64,000 bases of DNA from the NCBI GenBank assembly GCA_964291505.2, contig OZ220221.1:434001-498000 (forward strand), given 5' to 3'. The notes beneath the pieces were generated by a model. The model was not told the DNA's origin and searched no databases. It worked only from the letters and a program-made list of their open reading frames with translations. This DNA is from Kistimonas sp964291505 (GTDB taxonomy: Bacteria; Pseudomonadota; Gammaproteobacteria; Pseudomonadales; Endozoicomonadaceae). The first letter of the stretch is position 1. Every line of letters begins with the position of its first letter. The translations under genes were made by a program, and so were the position numbers. Below are positions 25,253 to 34,772 of the stretch, piece by piece.

Positions 25253-27175
25253 TTACTGGGACTTGCGCACGCGGATATACCATTCACAGAGCAGGCGGAC
25301 CTGCTTCTCGGTATACCCGTGTTCCATCATCCGTGACACGAAGTCGTTGTGCTTACGCTGCTCGTCCTGGCTGCCCTTCGCATTGAAGGAGATAACCGGC
25401 AGCAGGTCTTCGGTATTGGAGAACATCTTCTTCTCAATAACCGAACGCATCTTCTCGTAGCTGAGCCAGCTCGGGTTCTTGCCTTCGTTGTTGGCACGGG
25501 CGCGCAGCACGAAGTTCACCACCTCGTTACGGAAGTCTTTCGGATTGGCGATGCCAGCCGGCTTCTCGATCTTCTCCAGCTCATCGTTGAGTGAAGAGCG
25601 GTCGAGGATGTGGCCAGTATCCGGATCACGGTATTCCTGATCCTGGATCCAGAAGTCCGCATAAGTGATGTAACGGTCAAAGATGTTCTGACCATACTCG
25701 GAGTAGGACTCCAGGTACGCGGTCTGAATTTCCTTGCCCAGGAACTCAATGTACTTGGGTGCAATGAATTCCTTCAGGAAGCGGACATAACGCTCGGAGG
25801 CTTCCTGCGGGAACTGGGCCTGTTCGATCTGCTGCTCAACCACATAGAGCAGGTGAACCGGGTTGGCCGCGACTTCACTCGGGTCAAAGTTGAACACCTT
25901 GGACAGGATCTTGAAGGCAAAACGGGTGGACAAACCATCCATGCCCTCGTCGACACCGGCCACGTCCTTGTACTCCTGCAGAGACTTGGCATTCGGATCG
26001 GTATCCTTCAGGCTCTCACCATCGTAAATCCGCATCTTAGAGAAGACGTTGGAGTTTTCCGGCTCCTTGATACGGGACAGCACGATGAACTGGGCAAGCA
26101 TGCGCAGGGTATCCGGTGCGCAAGGCGCAGAGCGCAGCGAGCTGTGCTCGAGCAGTTTCTCGTAGATTCGAATTTCTTCATCAACTCGCAGGCAGTAAGG
26201 CACCTTGACGATATTGACACGGTCAATGAAGGCTTCGTTGGTCTTGTTGTTACGGAAGGTCTGCCATTCTGACTCGTTGGAGTGAGCCAGCAGAATACCT
26301 TCGAACGGAATCGCGCCCAAGCCTTCAGTACTGTTGTAGTTACCTTCCTGGGTTGCTGTCAGCAGTGGGTGCAAAACCTTGATCGGCGCCTTGAACATCT
26401 CGACGAATTCCATCATGCCCTGGTTGGCACGGCACAGGGCGCCGGAGAAGCTGTACGCATCCGGATCGTCCTGGGAATACTCTTCCAGCTGACGGATATC
26501 AACTTTACCCACAAGGCTGGAGATGTCCTGGTTGTTCTCATCACCGGGTTCGGTCTTGGCCACCGCCACCTGGTTCAGGATGCTCGGATACAATTTCACG
26601 ACACGGAACTTGGTGATGTCACCACCGTACTCGTGCAGGCGCTTCACCGCCCAGGGAGACATGATGTGCCGCAGGTAGCGCCCAGGAATACCGTACTCTT
26701 CCTTCAAAATGGCGCCATCTTCAGCGGAGTCGAACAGCCCCAGCGGCGATTCAAACACCGGCGACCCTTTGATGGCATAGAACGGCACCTGTTGCATCAA
26801 TTGCTTAAGGCGCTCAGCCAGGGAGGATTTACCCCCACCGACGGGACCCAGGAGATAGAGAATCTGCTTCTTCTCTTCCAGCCCCTGCGCTGCATGGCGG
26901 AAATAGGAAACAATCTGCTGAATTGCCTCTTCCATGCCATAAAATTCTTCAAACGCCTTATAGCGCTTGATGATCTTGTTGGAAAAGATACGGCTTAAGC
27001 GTGGGTCGCGGGAGGTATCTACCAGCTCCGGCTCCCCAATGGCCATCAGCATACGTTCTGCTGCACTGGCGTAAGCTCCGGGGTCGTTCTTACAGAGTTC
27101 CAGATACTCCTGCAGGCTCATCTCTTCCTGAGCCGTGGAGTCATAACGATCCTGGAAATGTTGGAATATTGACAT
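25253..27175 (-). CDS. prkA: PrkA AAA+ stress protein kinase, copy 1
   Basis: 640 residues from ATG 27175 (MSIFQHFQDRYDS). The N-terminal PrkA AAA domain has Walker A GPVGGGKSS at residues 110-118, and further family signatures RANQGMMEFVEMFKAPIKV, TATQEGNYNSTEG and NKTNEAFIDR. The C-terminal PrkA domain includes YSEYGQNIFDRYITYADFWI. Members (YeaG in E. coli) respond to nitrogen starvation and stationary phase and are reported as Ser kinases or AAA+ proteins. First gene of the operon, followed by yeaH after 81 bases. 102 of the first 120 residues match the second copy by my position-by-position comparison. Confidence 0.95.
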   Translation of the reverse strand: MSIFQHFQDRYDSTAQEEMSLQEYLELCKNDPGAYASAAERMLMAIGEPELVDTSRDPRLSRIFSNKIIKRYKAFEEFYGMEEAIQQIVSYFRHAAQGLEEKKQILYLLGPVGGGKSSLAERLKQLMQQVPFYAIKGSPVFESPLGLFDSAEDGAILKEEYGIPGRYLRHIMSPWAVKRLHEYGGDITKFRVVKLYPSILNQVAVAKTEPGDENNQDISSLVGKVDIRQLEEYSQDDPDAYSFSGALCRANQGMMEFVEMFKAPIKVLHPLLTATQEGNYNSTEGLGAIPFEGILLAHSNESEWQTFRNNKTNEAFIDRVNIVKVPYCLRVDEEIRIYEKLLEHSSLRSAPCAPDTLRMLAQFIVLSRIKEPENSNVFSKMRIYDGESLKDTDPNAKSLQEYKDVAGVDEGMDGLSTRFAFKILSKVFNFDPSEVAANPVHLLYVVEQQIEQAQFPQEASERYVRFLKEFIAPKYIEFLGKEIQTAYLESYSEYGQNIFDRYITYADFWIQDQEYRDPDTGHILDRSSLNDELEKIEKPAGIANPKDFRNEVVNFVLRARANNEGKNPSWLSYEKMRSVIEKKMFSNTEDLLPVISFNAKGSQDEQRKHNDFVSRMMEHGYTEKQVRLLCEWYIRVRKSQ

Positions 27176-27791
27176 ACTCACCACCCGTCTTTCCTGAATG
27201 AATCTCTGGTTTTTATTAAACCGGATATGTACGACGTGCCGAGCGTGCGTCTAACCCCTCTCCAAACCTGTTATCTATCCTATCTGCGCGCTGTAACCCG
27301 ACAGTCTGTTTCACGCCATGGTTGGGCTTCGCCGTCCCCTCTTCCATGGCATACCATTTTGTTTTTTCAGCGACATCGCTTGTAGTTGTTATTCGATGTC
27401 ACTTTCAAGGTTAGGGAAAACGCCCTCGGAAAAACAGTCTGTTTCTTCAGGATTTTCTGTGGGATACTGGTGGAATTGTGATCGTTGTCACAACGGACAA
27501 AAGCATATTTTGATGCGTCCTTCATCCTGAAAATCATCTTTTATTTGTACTTTCCTGCCAAGTCATTCCTGACCTAGACAAACACGTTATATTCTTTGAA
27601 CAGACGGCTTATTGCATACATTTATAACTTAAATGTTGTATTAAAAATCATTTATTCACGCTTTAAGCACTGCAAGCTTGCAACGGAAACGCCACCCGAT
27701 TGGTCAGTGTCACTAACACGATAGTCATAGCATTAACCTTACAGACCATGGACTATTTACACTCACTCAAACAGCAGAACCGGAGAGTGTA
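27176..27791. other. Long intergenic region between divergent units
   Basis: 616 bases ahead of prkA (minus) and the small ORF (plus). It should hold the promoter of the first prkA operon, but I cannot pick a convincing core promoter. It contains a 12-bp palindrome TGCAAGCTTGCA at 27671-27682 and two copies of ACAGTCTGTTTC (27301-27312, 27434-27445), which may be chance. Confidence 0.4.
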
Positions 27792-28019
27792 GTGAGCACG
27801 AATGATCCAGACAGTGCCCCTATTAGTGGATCAGCCCTGATCGCCAAAATGAAGAAGGAACTGTCAGAAATCCGCATCGGTTTATTGGAGGCTGCCACTG
27901 ATTACCTCACAAGCATGACCGAACTTACTGAATACGAAGACAAGAAAACCAACAATCAAAAACCGTCCAGAGAACCTAGTATGCCAGCGAATGAATGCGA
28001 TACATCAGAAACCACCTGA
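27792..28019 (+). CDS. Small acidic hypothetical protein
   Basis: 75 codons beginning at GTG 27792, with GGAGAG upstream at normal spacing. The middle is a single amphipathic helix (LIAKMKKELSEIRIGLLEAA) and the C-terminal third is polar and probably disordered. No signal peptide or known domain. The ribosome site and helix support a real small gene, but there is no family recognition. It converges with the autotransporter gene, 33 bases away. Confidence 0.5.
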   Translation: MSTNDPDSAPISGSALIAKMKKELSEIRIGLLEAATDYLTSMTELTEYEDKKTNNQKPSREPSMPANECDTSETT

Positions 28020-28052
28020 CCACTCTCATTGTTGATAAGGTATGGCTATCGA

Positions 28053-30476
28053 TCAAAACACCCAGGTGAATTCACCACTTAACTGTTGTGAAAGCGTATG
28101 CCGGGATTTGCTTACACCATAACGCACTGCGCTGTTAATGCTTTTTCCAACCACTTGCATGCCAACATTCGCCTCCGTGCGATATTTGTCCCGGCGAACA
28201 CCGGATTGCCTGACCTTGAAGGTCGGCTGATCATTGCGCCATACGTTTACTGGCAGCTCCCGGTCTCCCCATGATGGAATGAAACGAACCCCCATTTCCG
28301 GCGTCACTGCAATATTCTGTGCATGGTTCAAGAAAAAGTCTCTGCCGCTTGCCGAAAAGCTGAGTGGAAGCTCCCAATACGTTTCAGTGCTACCACCATT
28401 GCCGTATACCTGCCCGCTATCCTGATCCGCCACCTGAGCACGACGCTGGCGCGTATGCCAGTAAGACAAACCTGCACAGGGCATGACGATCCATCCCCTC
28501 AAAGGCATAGGCCACGCAAATGTCGCCTGTCCGCCCCAGATGTCAATCTCACTGTCCGATGTCAGTCGGGACGTATCGCTGTACTGACGCATATCGTGAT
28601 CAGAATGCAGAAAGACCAATGTCGTGGCCACCAGCACAGGGTTTAAAGCAACGCTGCCAAACAGCATGCCGCCTCGATAATTCACGTGACTACGGGTTGG
28701 AGGAATATCGCCTCGTGAATCAATATCGCCGTTACCCGCAAAGATACCGACTCCCCAACGATGGTTGCCCATTACATGGGCCAGCCCAATCGCAAGCCCC
28801 CTTATATTGGCCTTGTAACCAACGTCTCCAGTATCAAGGTCAAGGTTGCTGGCTCGGATATGCTCATAAAGAGGCAATGCCCAAGGGGAAAATCCGGCGT
28901 TAGTGATCGCCGGACAGCGGCCTCCCACATTCCCCGTTTGCATAGCATTCTGCACTTCATGACAATTCGCTGCCGCCGGTATTTCTGTGAGCAAGCGAGA
29001 TGCCAGACTCTGGTCGATCATTGCTACTGGCAGTAATCGCGATAGCGCCGCATTCTCAGGCAATACAGCCATCGTTGGGATAGGGGGGGGTGGCGGCAGC
29101 GGATCAGGCTCTGGCAACGGTATTTCGTGGGCTAATGTGCCATAAAGATAGGCCTCGTTCCCCTCATTCTGTTGGTGTAATGTGAGCGAGTAGTTGTCTT
29201 GGTCTGTCACGGCGGTAAGGCTGACAAGATTCAGCGACAAAGGACTGTCACTAATATCTTTTTTCACTAACAGGTAAGTCGCCTGTTCACCTTCCTCCAT
29301 CAAGGTCTGAACATGACCTAACAGTGTTCCATGACCTTGAATAGAAAAACTGCCATCACGAGCAATGTTCAAAGGCGCAACCGGAGAACGACTATCTACC
29401 CGATTCGCCGGTGCCAACGGTAATTCCCATATTCCGCCGTTCACGAAATCCAGTAATAACGACCCACCGCCGGCAATCGTCGAACCAATACCTGTTGTCC
29501 ATTTCGCATCCGGTTGATGAAAATGCAGCCTTAAAGCGCCCTTACTTGTCGCTTCAATCAGTTGACTGTTAACGTGTGATCCACCCGCAAGATCCAGAAC
29601 AAGCTGGTTATACTCACCCTGGATACTGATCTTGCCATTTATGTTAACGATCTGAGGATTTGGCTGTACTGAATGGATACTGCTGCGCGTTGTCAGCGCC
29701 ATGGCTACATCAGGATCATCCGGTATCTGGGTTGTTTGTGAAGGGGGAAACATATACTGGGATGAACCCATGGTCTGTATCGCATAGGCATCTTCACTGG
29801 CTGAAATGGTCAGTGCATTATGGATATAGACGATACTGTTCCAGCCACTGATACCTGCAGCGTCCTGCCCCGACACCTGAATATCCGTCACCCCCTTGAG
29901 AGTCACTTCACCAGGCGTGGTGATATGCTTGGCCAATATTCCCTGAGCATAGAAACCTTCTGCGACAATATTTAACGGTCCATCTATCGTGATCTCACCG
30001 GGCTCGGCACTCAACGCTCTGGAATAAGCTCCCGCTGTACTAATCTGCACAGGTCCAGTGATCTTGACGCCTTTGCCTATCAGGGAAGATATCCCCTCTA
30101 TCTGATCACCTTGTCCCGTTATTGTTAATGGGCCGACAAGTATCACCTCCCCACCATCACGGGTACGTATGCCTGCAAGTGCTGGTTTAAGCAGGTTAAC
30201 CGTCAGATCAGCCAGAGTTCCGGAAATACTGCCATTATTATCCGCAAAGAATGCTGAAGAGCCGCGATCATCCGACGAGTAATTCATCGTAATACTGCCG
30301 GAAAGCGTCACAGTATTTCCGGTACCTTGCGCAACGATGCTATCTGTATAGGTTCCCGATGAATAAGAGGTGCCATATCCATTAACGACGATGGCACTTG
30401 AAAGGAATAGCAGTACGAACCTCAGGCGTGGGATGAGAAAACCCGTGCCTGATCTCACTAAAAGACCTTTATACAT
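28053..30476 (-). CDS. Autotransporter with beta-helical passenger
   Basis: 807 residues from ATG 30476; GTG 30458, which has AAAGG upstream, may be the true start. Signal sequence to about residue 33. The passenger (about 35-440) shows repeated beta-helix turns (TVTLSGSITMNY, VILVGPLTITGQ, EITIDGPLNIVAEG, ITTPGEVTLKGVTDIQV). A Pro-rich linker (LPEPDPLPPPPPIPT) follows. The C-terminal autotransporter barrel (about 535-807) has characteristic strands (GMLFGSVALNP, GWIVMPCAGLSYWHT) and ends in Phe (GEFTWVF). One Cys pair (NCHEVQ, GRCPAI) precedes the barrel. Type Va secretion places the passenger at the surface; adhesion is a guess. An inverted repeat abuts the ATG. Confidence 0.88.
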   Translation of the reverse strand: MYKGLLVRSGTGFLIPRLRFVLLFLSSAIVVNGYGTSYSSGTYTDSIVAQGTGNTVTLSGSITMNYSSDDRGSSAFFADNNGSISGTLADLTVNLLKPALAGIRTRDGGEVILVGPLTITGQGDQIEGISSLIGKGVKITGPVQISTAGAYSRALSAEPGEITIDGPLNIVAEGFYAQGILAKHITTPGEVTLKGVTDIQVSGQDAAGISGWNSIVYIHNALTISASEDAYAIQTMGSSQYMFPPSQTTQIPDDPDVAMALTTRSSIHSVQPNPQIVNINGKISIQGEYNQLVLDLAGGSHVNSQLIEATSKGALRLHFHQPDAKWTTGIGSTIAGGGSLLLDFVNGGIWELPLAPANRVDSRSPVAPLNIARDGSFSIQGHGTLLGHVQTLMEEGEQATYLLVKKDISDSPLSLNLVSLTAVTDQDNYSLTLHQQNEGNEAYLYGTLAHEIPLPEPDPLPPPPPIPTMAVLPENAALSRLLPVAMIDQSLASRLLTEIPAAANCHEVQNAMQTGNVGGRCPAITNAGFSPWALPLYEHIRASNLDLDTGDVGYKANIRGLAIGLAHVMGNHRWGVGIFAGNGDIDSRGDIPPTRSHVNYRGGMLFGSVALNPVLVATTLVFLHSDHDMRQYSDTSRLTSDSEIDIWGGQATFAWPMPLRGWIVMPCAGLSYWHTRQRRAQVADQDSGQVYGNGGSTETYWELPLSFSASGRDFFLNHAQNIAVTPEMGVRFIPSWGDRELPVNVWRNDQPTFKVRQSGVRRDKYRTEANVGMQVVGKSINSAVRYGVSKSRHTLSQQLSGEFTWVF

Positions 30477-30478
30477 GG

Positions 30479-30512
30479 CTCATCGAACGCTCTGGTGACG
30501 GCGTTCGATGAG
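30479..30512 (-). promoter_or_regulatory. 12-bp perfect hairpin abutting the autotransporter start
   Basis: Perfect inverted repeat 30479-30490 with 30501-30512 and a 10-base loop, ending two bases before the ATG at 30476. In the minus-strand RNA it would fold over the area where the ribosome site for that ATG should be. Alternatively it is the 3' end of an RNA, but no T-run follows. Confidence 0.55.
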
Positions 30513-30560
30513 TGTAGTTTATCGCGCTAACGGTGCGACCGTTTTACGCCTGTCAGATCA

Positions 30561-31418
30561 TCAATCCGGCTCTTTTCGTTGAACAAACACACTGAGCAGT
30601 GCCAATCCTCCTGATGCCACCATCAACAACAGCGAAACCGCATTCAGTACCGGCGTGGAACCTTCCCGCATCCGGTCGAACATCGTGATAGTCAGGGGGG
30701 CATCACTGCCAACCAGCACCAGCGTCGTATTGAAGTTTTCGAAAGACATCAGGAAAGCAACAATGGCGGCACCAATCAACGCCGGTCGCAGCCAGGGCAG
30801 GGTGATAGTCCACAGCACATCAAAACGGCTGGCGCCCAGATTCAGTGCCGCTTCTTCCAGCGCCCGGTCAAACTTGCGTAAACGGGCAGAGATAATCAGC
30901 GTACAAATCGTCGAAATAAACGAGAACTGCCCTAACACAATTAACAGCAACCCGGGACGCAGGAAGTTCAGATCCCAACCCCAAAGATCTTCTGCCCCAT
31001 TGGCGATATTGCTACTGAAGACCAGAACAGAAATACCCAGAATAACGCCGGGAATCACCAGCGGAATTAACATCAGCGTATAGAGAATTTGTTTGCCTGG
31101 AAATTCATTCCGTTCAAACAGAAAGGCATTGGACAATGCCACCAGCACCGATAACAGCGCCACAAAAACCGCAACGACCATACTGATGCCGATACTGCCC
31201 AGTAACTTGTCATCATGGAAAAGTCCTGTGCGCCCACCACCGTCTGACAGGAACCAGTCCAGCGTAAATCCTTGCCAGGGCAGCGAAGGAAACAGGCTGT
31301 CGTTAAATGAAAAGACCGCCACAACCACCAGTGGTGCGATCAGGAACAAAAAGAACAGGCTGACATACGCCGCATAGGTTTTGCGAAACGCCAGACTCTG
31401 GGGAATGGATGCAATCAT
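30561..31418 (-). CDS. potC: Polyamine-type ABC transporter permease, PotC-like
   Basis: 285 residues, six predicted membrane helices, starting with the cytoplasmic stub then VSLFFLFLIAPLVVVAVFSF. The EAA loop EEAALNLGASRFDVLWTITLP, which contacts the ATPase, is conserved. It is the last gene of a four-gene unit in the order substrate-binding protein, ATPase, permease, permease. Its start lies 10 bases after the preceding stop. It forms the inner-membrane channel with the PotB-like protein. Substrate by family: spermidine/putrescine, but related amino-compound importers share this look. Confidence 0.85.
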   Translation of the reverse strand: MIASIPQSLAFRKTYAAYVSLFFLFLIAPLVVVAVFSFNDSLFPSLPWQGFTLDWFLSDGGGRTGLFHDDKLLGSIGISMVVAVFVALLSVLVALSNAFLFERNEFPGKQILYTLMLIPLVIPGVILGISVLVFSSNIANGAEDLWGWDLNFLRPGLLLIVLGQFSFISTICTLIISARLRKFDRALEEAALNLGASRFDVLWTITLPWLRPALIGAAIVAFLMSFENFNTTLVLVGSDAPLTITMFDRMREGSTPVLNAVSLLLMVASGGLALLSVFVQRKEPD

Positions 31419-31428
31419 GGTCGGCTCC

Positions 31429-32295
31429 TCACTTACCCATGGTATCCCGGAATGACTGTCCGCTAAGTTTCAGGCCGAGCCAGACAATCAGCGAGGAAAG
31501 CACCAGCAGCAGGACACCGAATGCCGAGCCCTGTTCCCAGTTAAAACGGGTTATAAACTGTGTGAAGATCTGATCGGTAAACCACAGGCTATCCTTACCG
31601 CCCAGCAGTGTTGGTGTCAGATAATTACCCAGCGTCAGCATAAACACGACAATACAGCCCGAGACGATACCCGGCATGGCGTAAGGGATAATGACCTCTT
31701 TCAACGCATGAAAACCGTTGCCACCCAGGTCATAGGCTGCTTCAACCAGGCTGTCGTCCAGTCCATCCAAGGTGGTGATCAGCGGAACGACCATAAACAG
31801 CATGGAGCTGTAGACCAACCCCATCATTACTGTCACATCGTTGTACAACAGTTCAATGGGGCCATCGACCAGTCCCATCCACTGCAACACATTACTCACG
31901 ACACCGGTTTCCCGTAACAGAATCATCCAGCCATAGGTGCGCACAAGCTCACTGACCCAGAAAGGAATCAGACATGCCAGGAACATCAGGTTACGTGAGC
32001 GCCCCCGGGCCAGTTTGGCGATATACCAGGCAATAGGGAAAGCAATCACCAGTGTAATGGCTGTCGCCATAATCGACATGACTGCCGTGCGGAGGAAGGT
32101 GCGCCAGTACAGGGGTTCAGTAAAGAACTCCATATAGTGGTCAGTGGTAAAACGGTATTCACCGTAACTGATCTGTTCCCGCAGAGAGATACTGATCATG
32201 TCCAGATGGGGAAACAGTATCAGTAACCCAAGCGTTAACAGCAAAGGCATCATTAACAGGTAAAGGGTCAGCCGGCTTCCAGTCATTCTGATCAT
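31429..32295 (-). CDS. potB: Polyamine-type ABC transporter permease, PotB-like
   Basis: 288 residues with six hydrophobic segments (LTLYLLMMPLLLTLGLLILF first) and the EAA loop VEAAYDLGGNGFHALKEVIIP. The region LVRTYGWMILLRETGVVSN is typical of PotB/PotH. It overlaps the potA stop by 4 bases, showing translational coupling. Partner of the PotC-like subunit. Confidence 0.87.
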   Translation of the reverse strand: MIRMTGSRLTLYLLMMPLLLTLGLLILFPHLDMISISLREQISYGEYRFTTDHYMEFFTEPLYWRTFLRTAVMSIMATAITLVIAFPIAWYIAKLARGRSRNLMFLACLIPFWVSELVRTYGWMILLRETGVVSNVLQWMGLVDGPIELLYNDVTVMMGLVYSSMLFMVVPLITTLDGLDDSLVEAAYDLGGNGFHALKEVIIPYAMPGIVSGCIVVFMLTLGNYLTPTLLGGKDSLWFTDQIFTQFITRFNWEQGSAFGVLLLVLSSLIVWLGLKLSGQSFRDTMGK

Positions 32296-33449
32296 ACGGC
32301 CGCCTCAGTGGCTTGTGCCTGAACTGGTTTCGGTGCGGCAATCGTGGCATCCCCAGCGCCTGCAAAGCAATGACACTGTTCGGCATTCCAGCTCAGATAT
32401 AACTGGTCACCTCGCTGAATACCTGTGAACTCATGTGTCTGTGGCAACACAACCTGAAGCTCGGAACCTGTATCCGCATCGCGCACCAGTAATCGGCTGT
32501 TACCACCATCAAACAGAATATTTTCAACGACGCCTGACACCTGGTTATCTGCCGCCTTGTCATCGGTTTTGCCCAGATGGATGATTTCGGGCCGTACAAA
32601 AACTGACACGGGGTTGCCGACATCCATCGGCATGCCGTTGGCGGCCTGCGCCTGAAACATCTGACCACATTCCGTTTTAACCTTGATAGTATTATCGGCA
32701 ACGGCCTCAACCACGCCCTGGAAGCGATTACTTTCACCAACAAATCCAGCGACGAACGCCGTTTTTGGATGGTAATAAAGTTCCTGCGGCGTGCCGATCT
32801 GCTCAAACCGTCCCTGATTCATGACTGCCACCTGGTCTGACATCACCATGGCTTCCGATTGGTCATGGGTGATGTAAACGAAGGTCGTGCCAAACGCCTG
32901 CTGCAGTTTCTTGAGCTCAACTTTCATATGCTCCCGCAGCTTCAGGTCCAGCGCGCCCAGCGGCTCATCCAGCAACAATACATCGGGTTCCAGCACCAGA
33001 CAGCGGGCAATGGCAATACGCTGTTTCTGACCACCCGACAACTGACTAATGGCCTTACTACCAATACCGGGTAATCCAATACGCTCCAACGCATCTTCGA
33101 CCCGTCGCTGAATCTCATCTTTTGGGGTTTTACGACGCCTGAGGCCGTAAGCAATGTTCTCGTAAACATTCATCATCGGGAACAGCGCCAGGTGCTGGAA
33201 CACCATGTTGACCGGTCGTTTATTGGGAGGAACGCCCAGCATAGAGCGCCCCTTGATATCAATGGCTCCGGCGCTGGGTTCCAGAAAACCCGCAAGCATT
33301 CTCAACAGTGTCGTTTTACCGCAACCGGAAGGACCAAGAATGGAAAAGAAAGAACCACGGGGAATCGCAAACGACACGTCCCTGACAGCCTGAAAATCAC
33401 CGAATGACTTACAGACATCCCGACATTCGAGATCAAACTCTGGGGGCAT
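32292..33449 (-). CDS. potA: Polyamine-type ABC transporter ATPase, PotA-like
   Basis: 385 residues. ABC domain (1-240): Walker A GPSGCGKTT, Q-loop NMVFQHLALFP, signature LSGGQKQRIAIARCL, Walker B VLLLDEPLGALD and switch His ITHDQSEAM. A C-terminal TOBE domain (about 280-360) is present. Ribosome site AGGA precedes ATG 33449. It powers uptake through the PotB/PotC-like pair. Confidence 0.92.
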   Translation of the reverse strand: MPPEFDLECRDVCKSFGDFQAVRDVSFAIPRGSFFSILGPSGCGKTTLLRMLAGFLEPSAGAIDIKGRSMLGVPPNKRPVNMVFQHLALFPMMNVYENIAYGLRRRKTPKDEIQRRVEDALERIGLPGIGSKAISQLSGGQKQRIAIARCLVLEPDVLLLDEPLGALDLKLREHMKVELKKLQQAFGTTFVYITHDQSEAMVMSDQVAVMNQGRFEQIGTPQELYYHPKTAFVAGFVGESNRFQGVVEAVADNTIKVKTECGQMFQAQAANGMPMDVGNPVSVFVRPEIIHLGKTDDKAADNQVSGVVENILFDGGNSRLLVRDADTGSELQVVLPQTHEFTGIQRGDQLYLSWNAEQCHCFAGAGDATIAAPKPVQAQATEAAV

Positions 33450-33529
33450 GGGTAGATCCTGCTATTACTGATGAGATAGAACCAGATGCATGGGGGAAGC
33501 AGGCATAGAAGCCCGCCTCCCGATCAGGG

Positions 33530-34606
33530 TTACTGCGCCGCTTTTACGCGATCCAGCACTTTCCCTTCGATGGTTTCAAGACCGGCCGGTACCGGCGGAT
33601 ACCACTTGATATTATCCAGGGCGGCCTGGTCGAAACTCTGCTGGTAGCTGCGACGCAACCCGGCATCCACGTACTCTTCAGCACCTACAGCAGCAGTGAA
33701 GTTACCGGCAGATGTGGTAATTTTCGCTGCAATATCCGGGCGCATTACGAAGTTAATCCATTTATAGGCGGCTTCGTCATTTCGACCCTTGGCAGGCAGC
33801 ACAAACGTATCGATCCAACCCAGTGCACCGGATGTCGGCGCGACAAAGTTAATCTTGTCGTTTTCCTGGTTGAGCTTCCAGCCACCGGCATCCCAGCCCA
33901 TTGCCATGGTGACTTCGCCACTGCGCAGTAGGTTGATCAGGGCATCACCACCGGACCAGTAAGCTTTAACATTGCCCTTACACGCGATCAGCTTATCCTG
34001 CACTTTGCCAAGAATAGCCTCGTATTTTTTCTGGTCGTCATAGGCTGCAAAGGGGTCTTCTCCCATGGCAAAGGCAAAACCGATCAGGGTCGGACGCTTC
34101 AGGCGGTAGGAGACTTTGCCTGCATAGTCATCAGAGCACAGGTCATTGAAACCGTATTCCTGCTTGCCCGCGGCTTGGTTGACAATCAAACCACTGGTAC
34201 CCCAGATATGCGGCACCGCATATACATCATCACCAATCGTTGCACTGGTTTCAGAGGCTTTCAGCATGGAAGGAATGAACCGGCTCGTATCAATCTTGCT
34301 CATATCCATGGGCTTGTAGATACGGTAGTTCTTCTGGGCGCCCAGGATACGATCCTGACTCGGCTGCGCCAAGTCAAAGCCCGCACCACGGGTTGCGCGC
34401 AACTTGGAGATCATGTCCTCGTTGTTTGATACTGTGACTTTGACGTCAATACCGGTTTCTTTTTCAAACAGGTCAATCACTTCCTGGGGCGCATAACCTC
34501 CCCACGTAAGGAGTCGTAATTCCTCGGCCTGTGCCGATACCGTCAGACTGCAGGCAAGCAGGCCTGCACCGGCTGCGGCCAGAAACTTATGGGCTGGTTT
34601 ACGCAT
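33530..34606 (-). CDS. potD: Periplasmic substrate-binding protein, PotD/PotF-like
   Basis: 358 residues. Signal peptide ends after SAQA (about residue 27). The mature protein shows the family's LRLLTWGGYAPQEVIDLFEK start, FDLAQPSQD hinge strand, VPHIWGTSGLIVN and the C-terminal lobe TMAMGWDAGGWKLNQ. Ribosome site CTGGGGG. It is the first gene of the importer operon, separated from potA by 80 bases. The ligand cannot be read from sequence; several binding-pocket positions differ from the PotF-type protein at 57.1 kb, so the two importers may take different substrates. Confidence 0.87.
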   Translation of the reverse strand: MRKPAHKFLAAAGAGLLACSLTVSAQAEELRLLTWGGYAPQEVIDLFEKETGIDVKVTVSNNEDMISKLRATRGAGFDLAQPSQDRILGAQKNYRIYKPMDMSKIDTSRFIPSMLKASETSATIGDDVYAVPHIWGTSGLIVNQAAGKQEYGFNDLCSDDYAGKVSYRLKRPTLIGFAFAMGEDPFAAYDDQKKYEAILGKVQDKLIACKGNVKAYWSGGDALINLLRSGEVTMAMGWDAGGWKLNQENDKINFVAPTSGALGWIDTFVLPAKGRNDEAAYKWINFVMRPDIAAKITTSAGNFTAAVGAEEYVDAGLRRSYQQSFDQAALDNIKWYPPVPAGLETIEGKVLDRVKAAQ

Positions 34607-34724
34607 AAAATCCCCCAGGATTATGTTTACATTCGTTCCGGTTCGAACATTATTTTTCTATTGTGTGACAGAATTGTTTCACCAAACCCCGATAATGATC
34701 AATAAAAGAGTCATTTCTTGATGT

Positions 34725-34752
34725 GAGTGCGGCAGAGGAGTCTCTGCCGCGG
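34725..34752 (-). terminator. GC-rich hairpin after pepD
   Basis: A perfect 9-bp stem GCGGCAGAG/CTCTGCCGC (34729-34737 with 34742-34750, 4-base loop) lies 23 bases beyond the pepD stop on the minus strand. No T-run follows, so termination would need Rho or it could be a stabiliser in the potD leader region. Confidence 0.45.
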
Positions 34753-34772
34753 TGTAGAAACGGGTATCAGTT

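Noticed and set aside
27301..27445. Two copies of ACAGTCTGTTTC as a regulatory repeat.
   Set aside because: Only two copies 133 bases apart with no symmetry and no promoter context; likely chance.
27671..27682. 12-bp palindrome TGCAAGCTTGCA as operator.
   Set aside because: Single short palindrome in a long AT-rich gap, with no regulator or second site to link it to.
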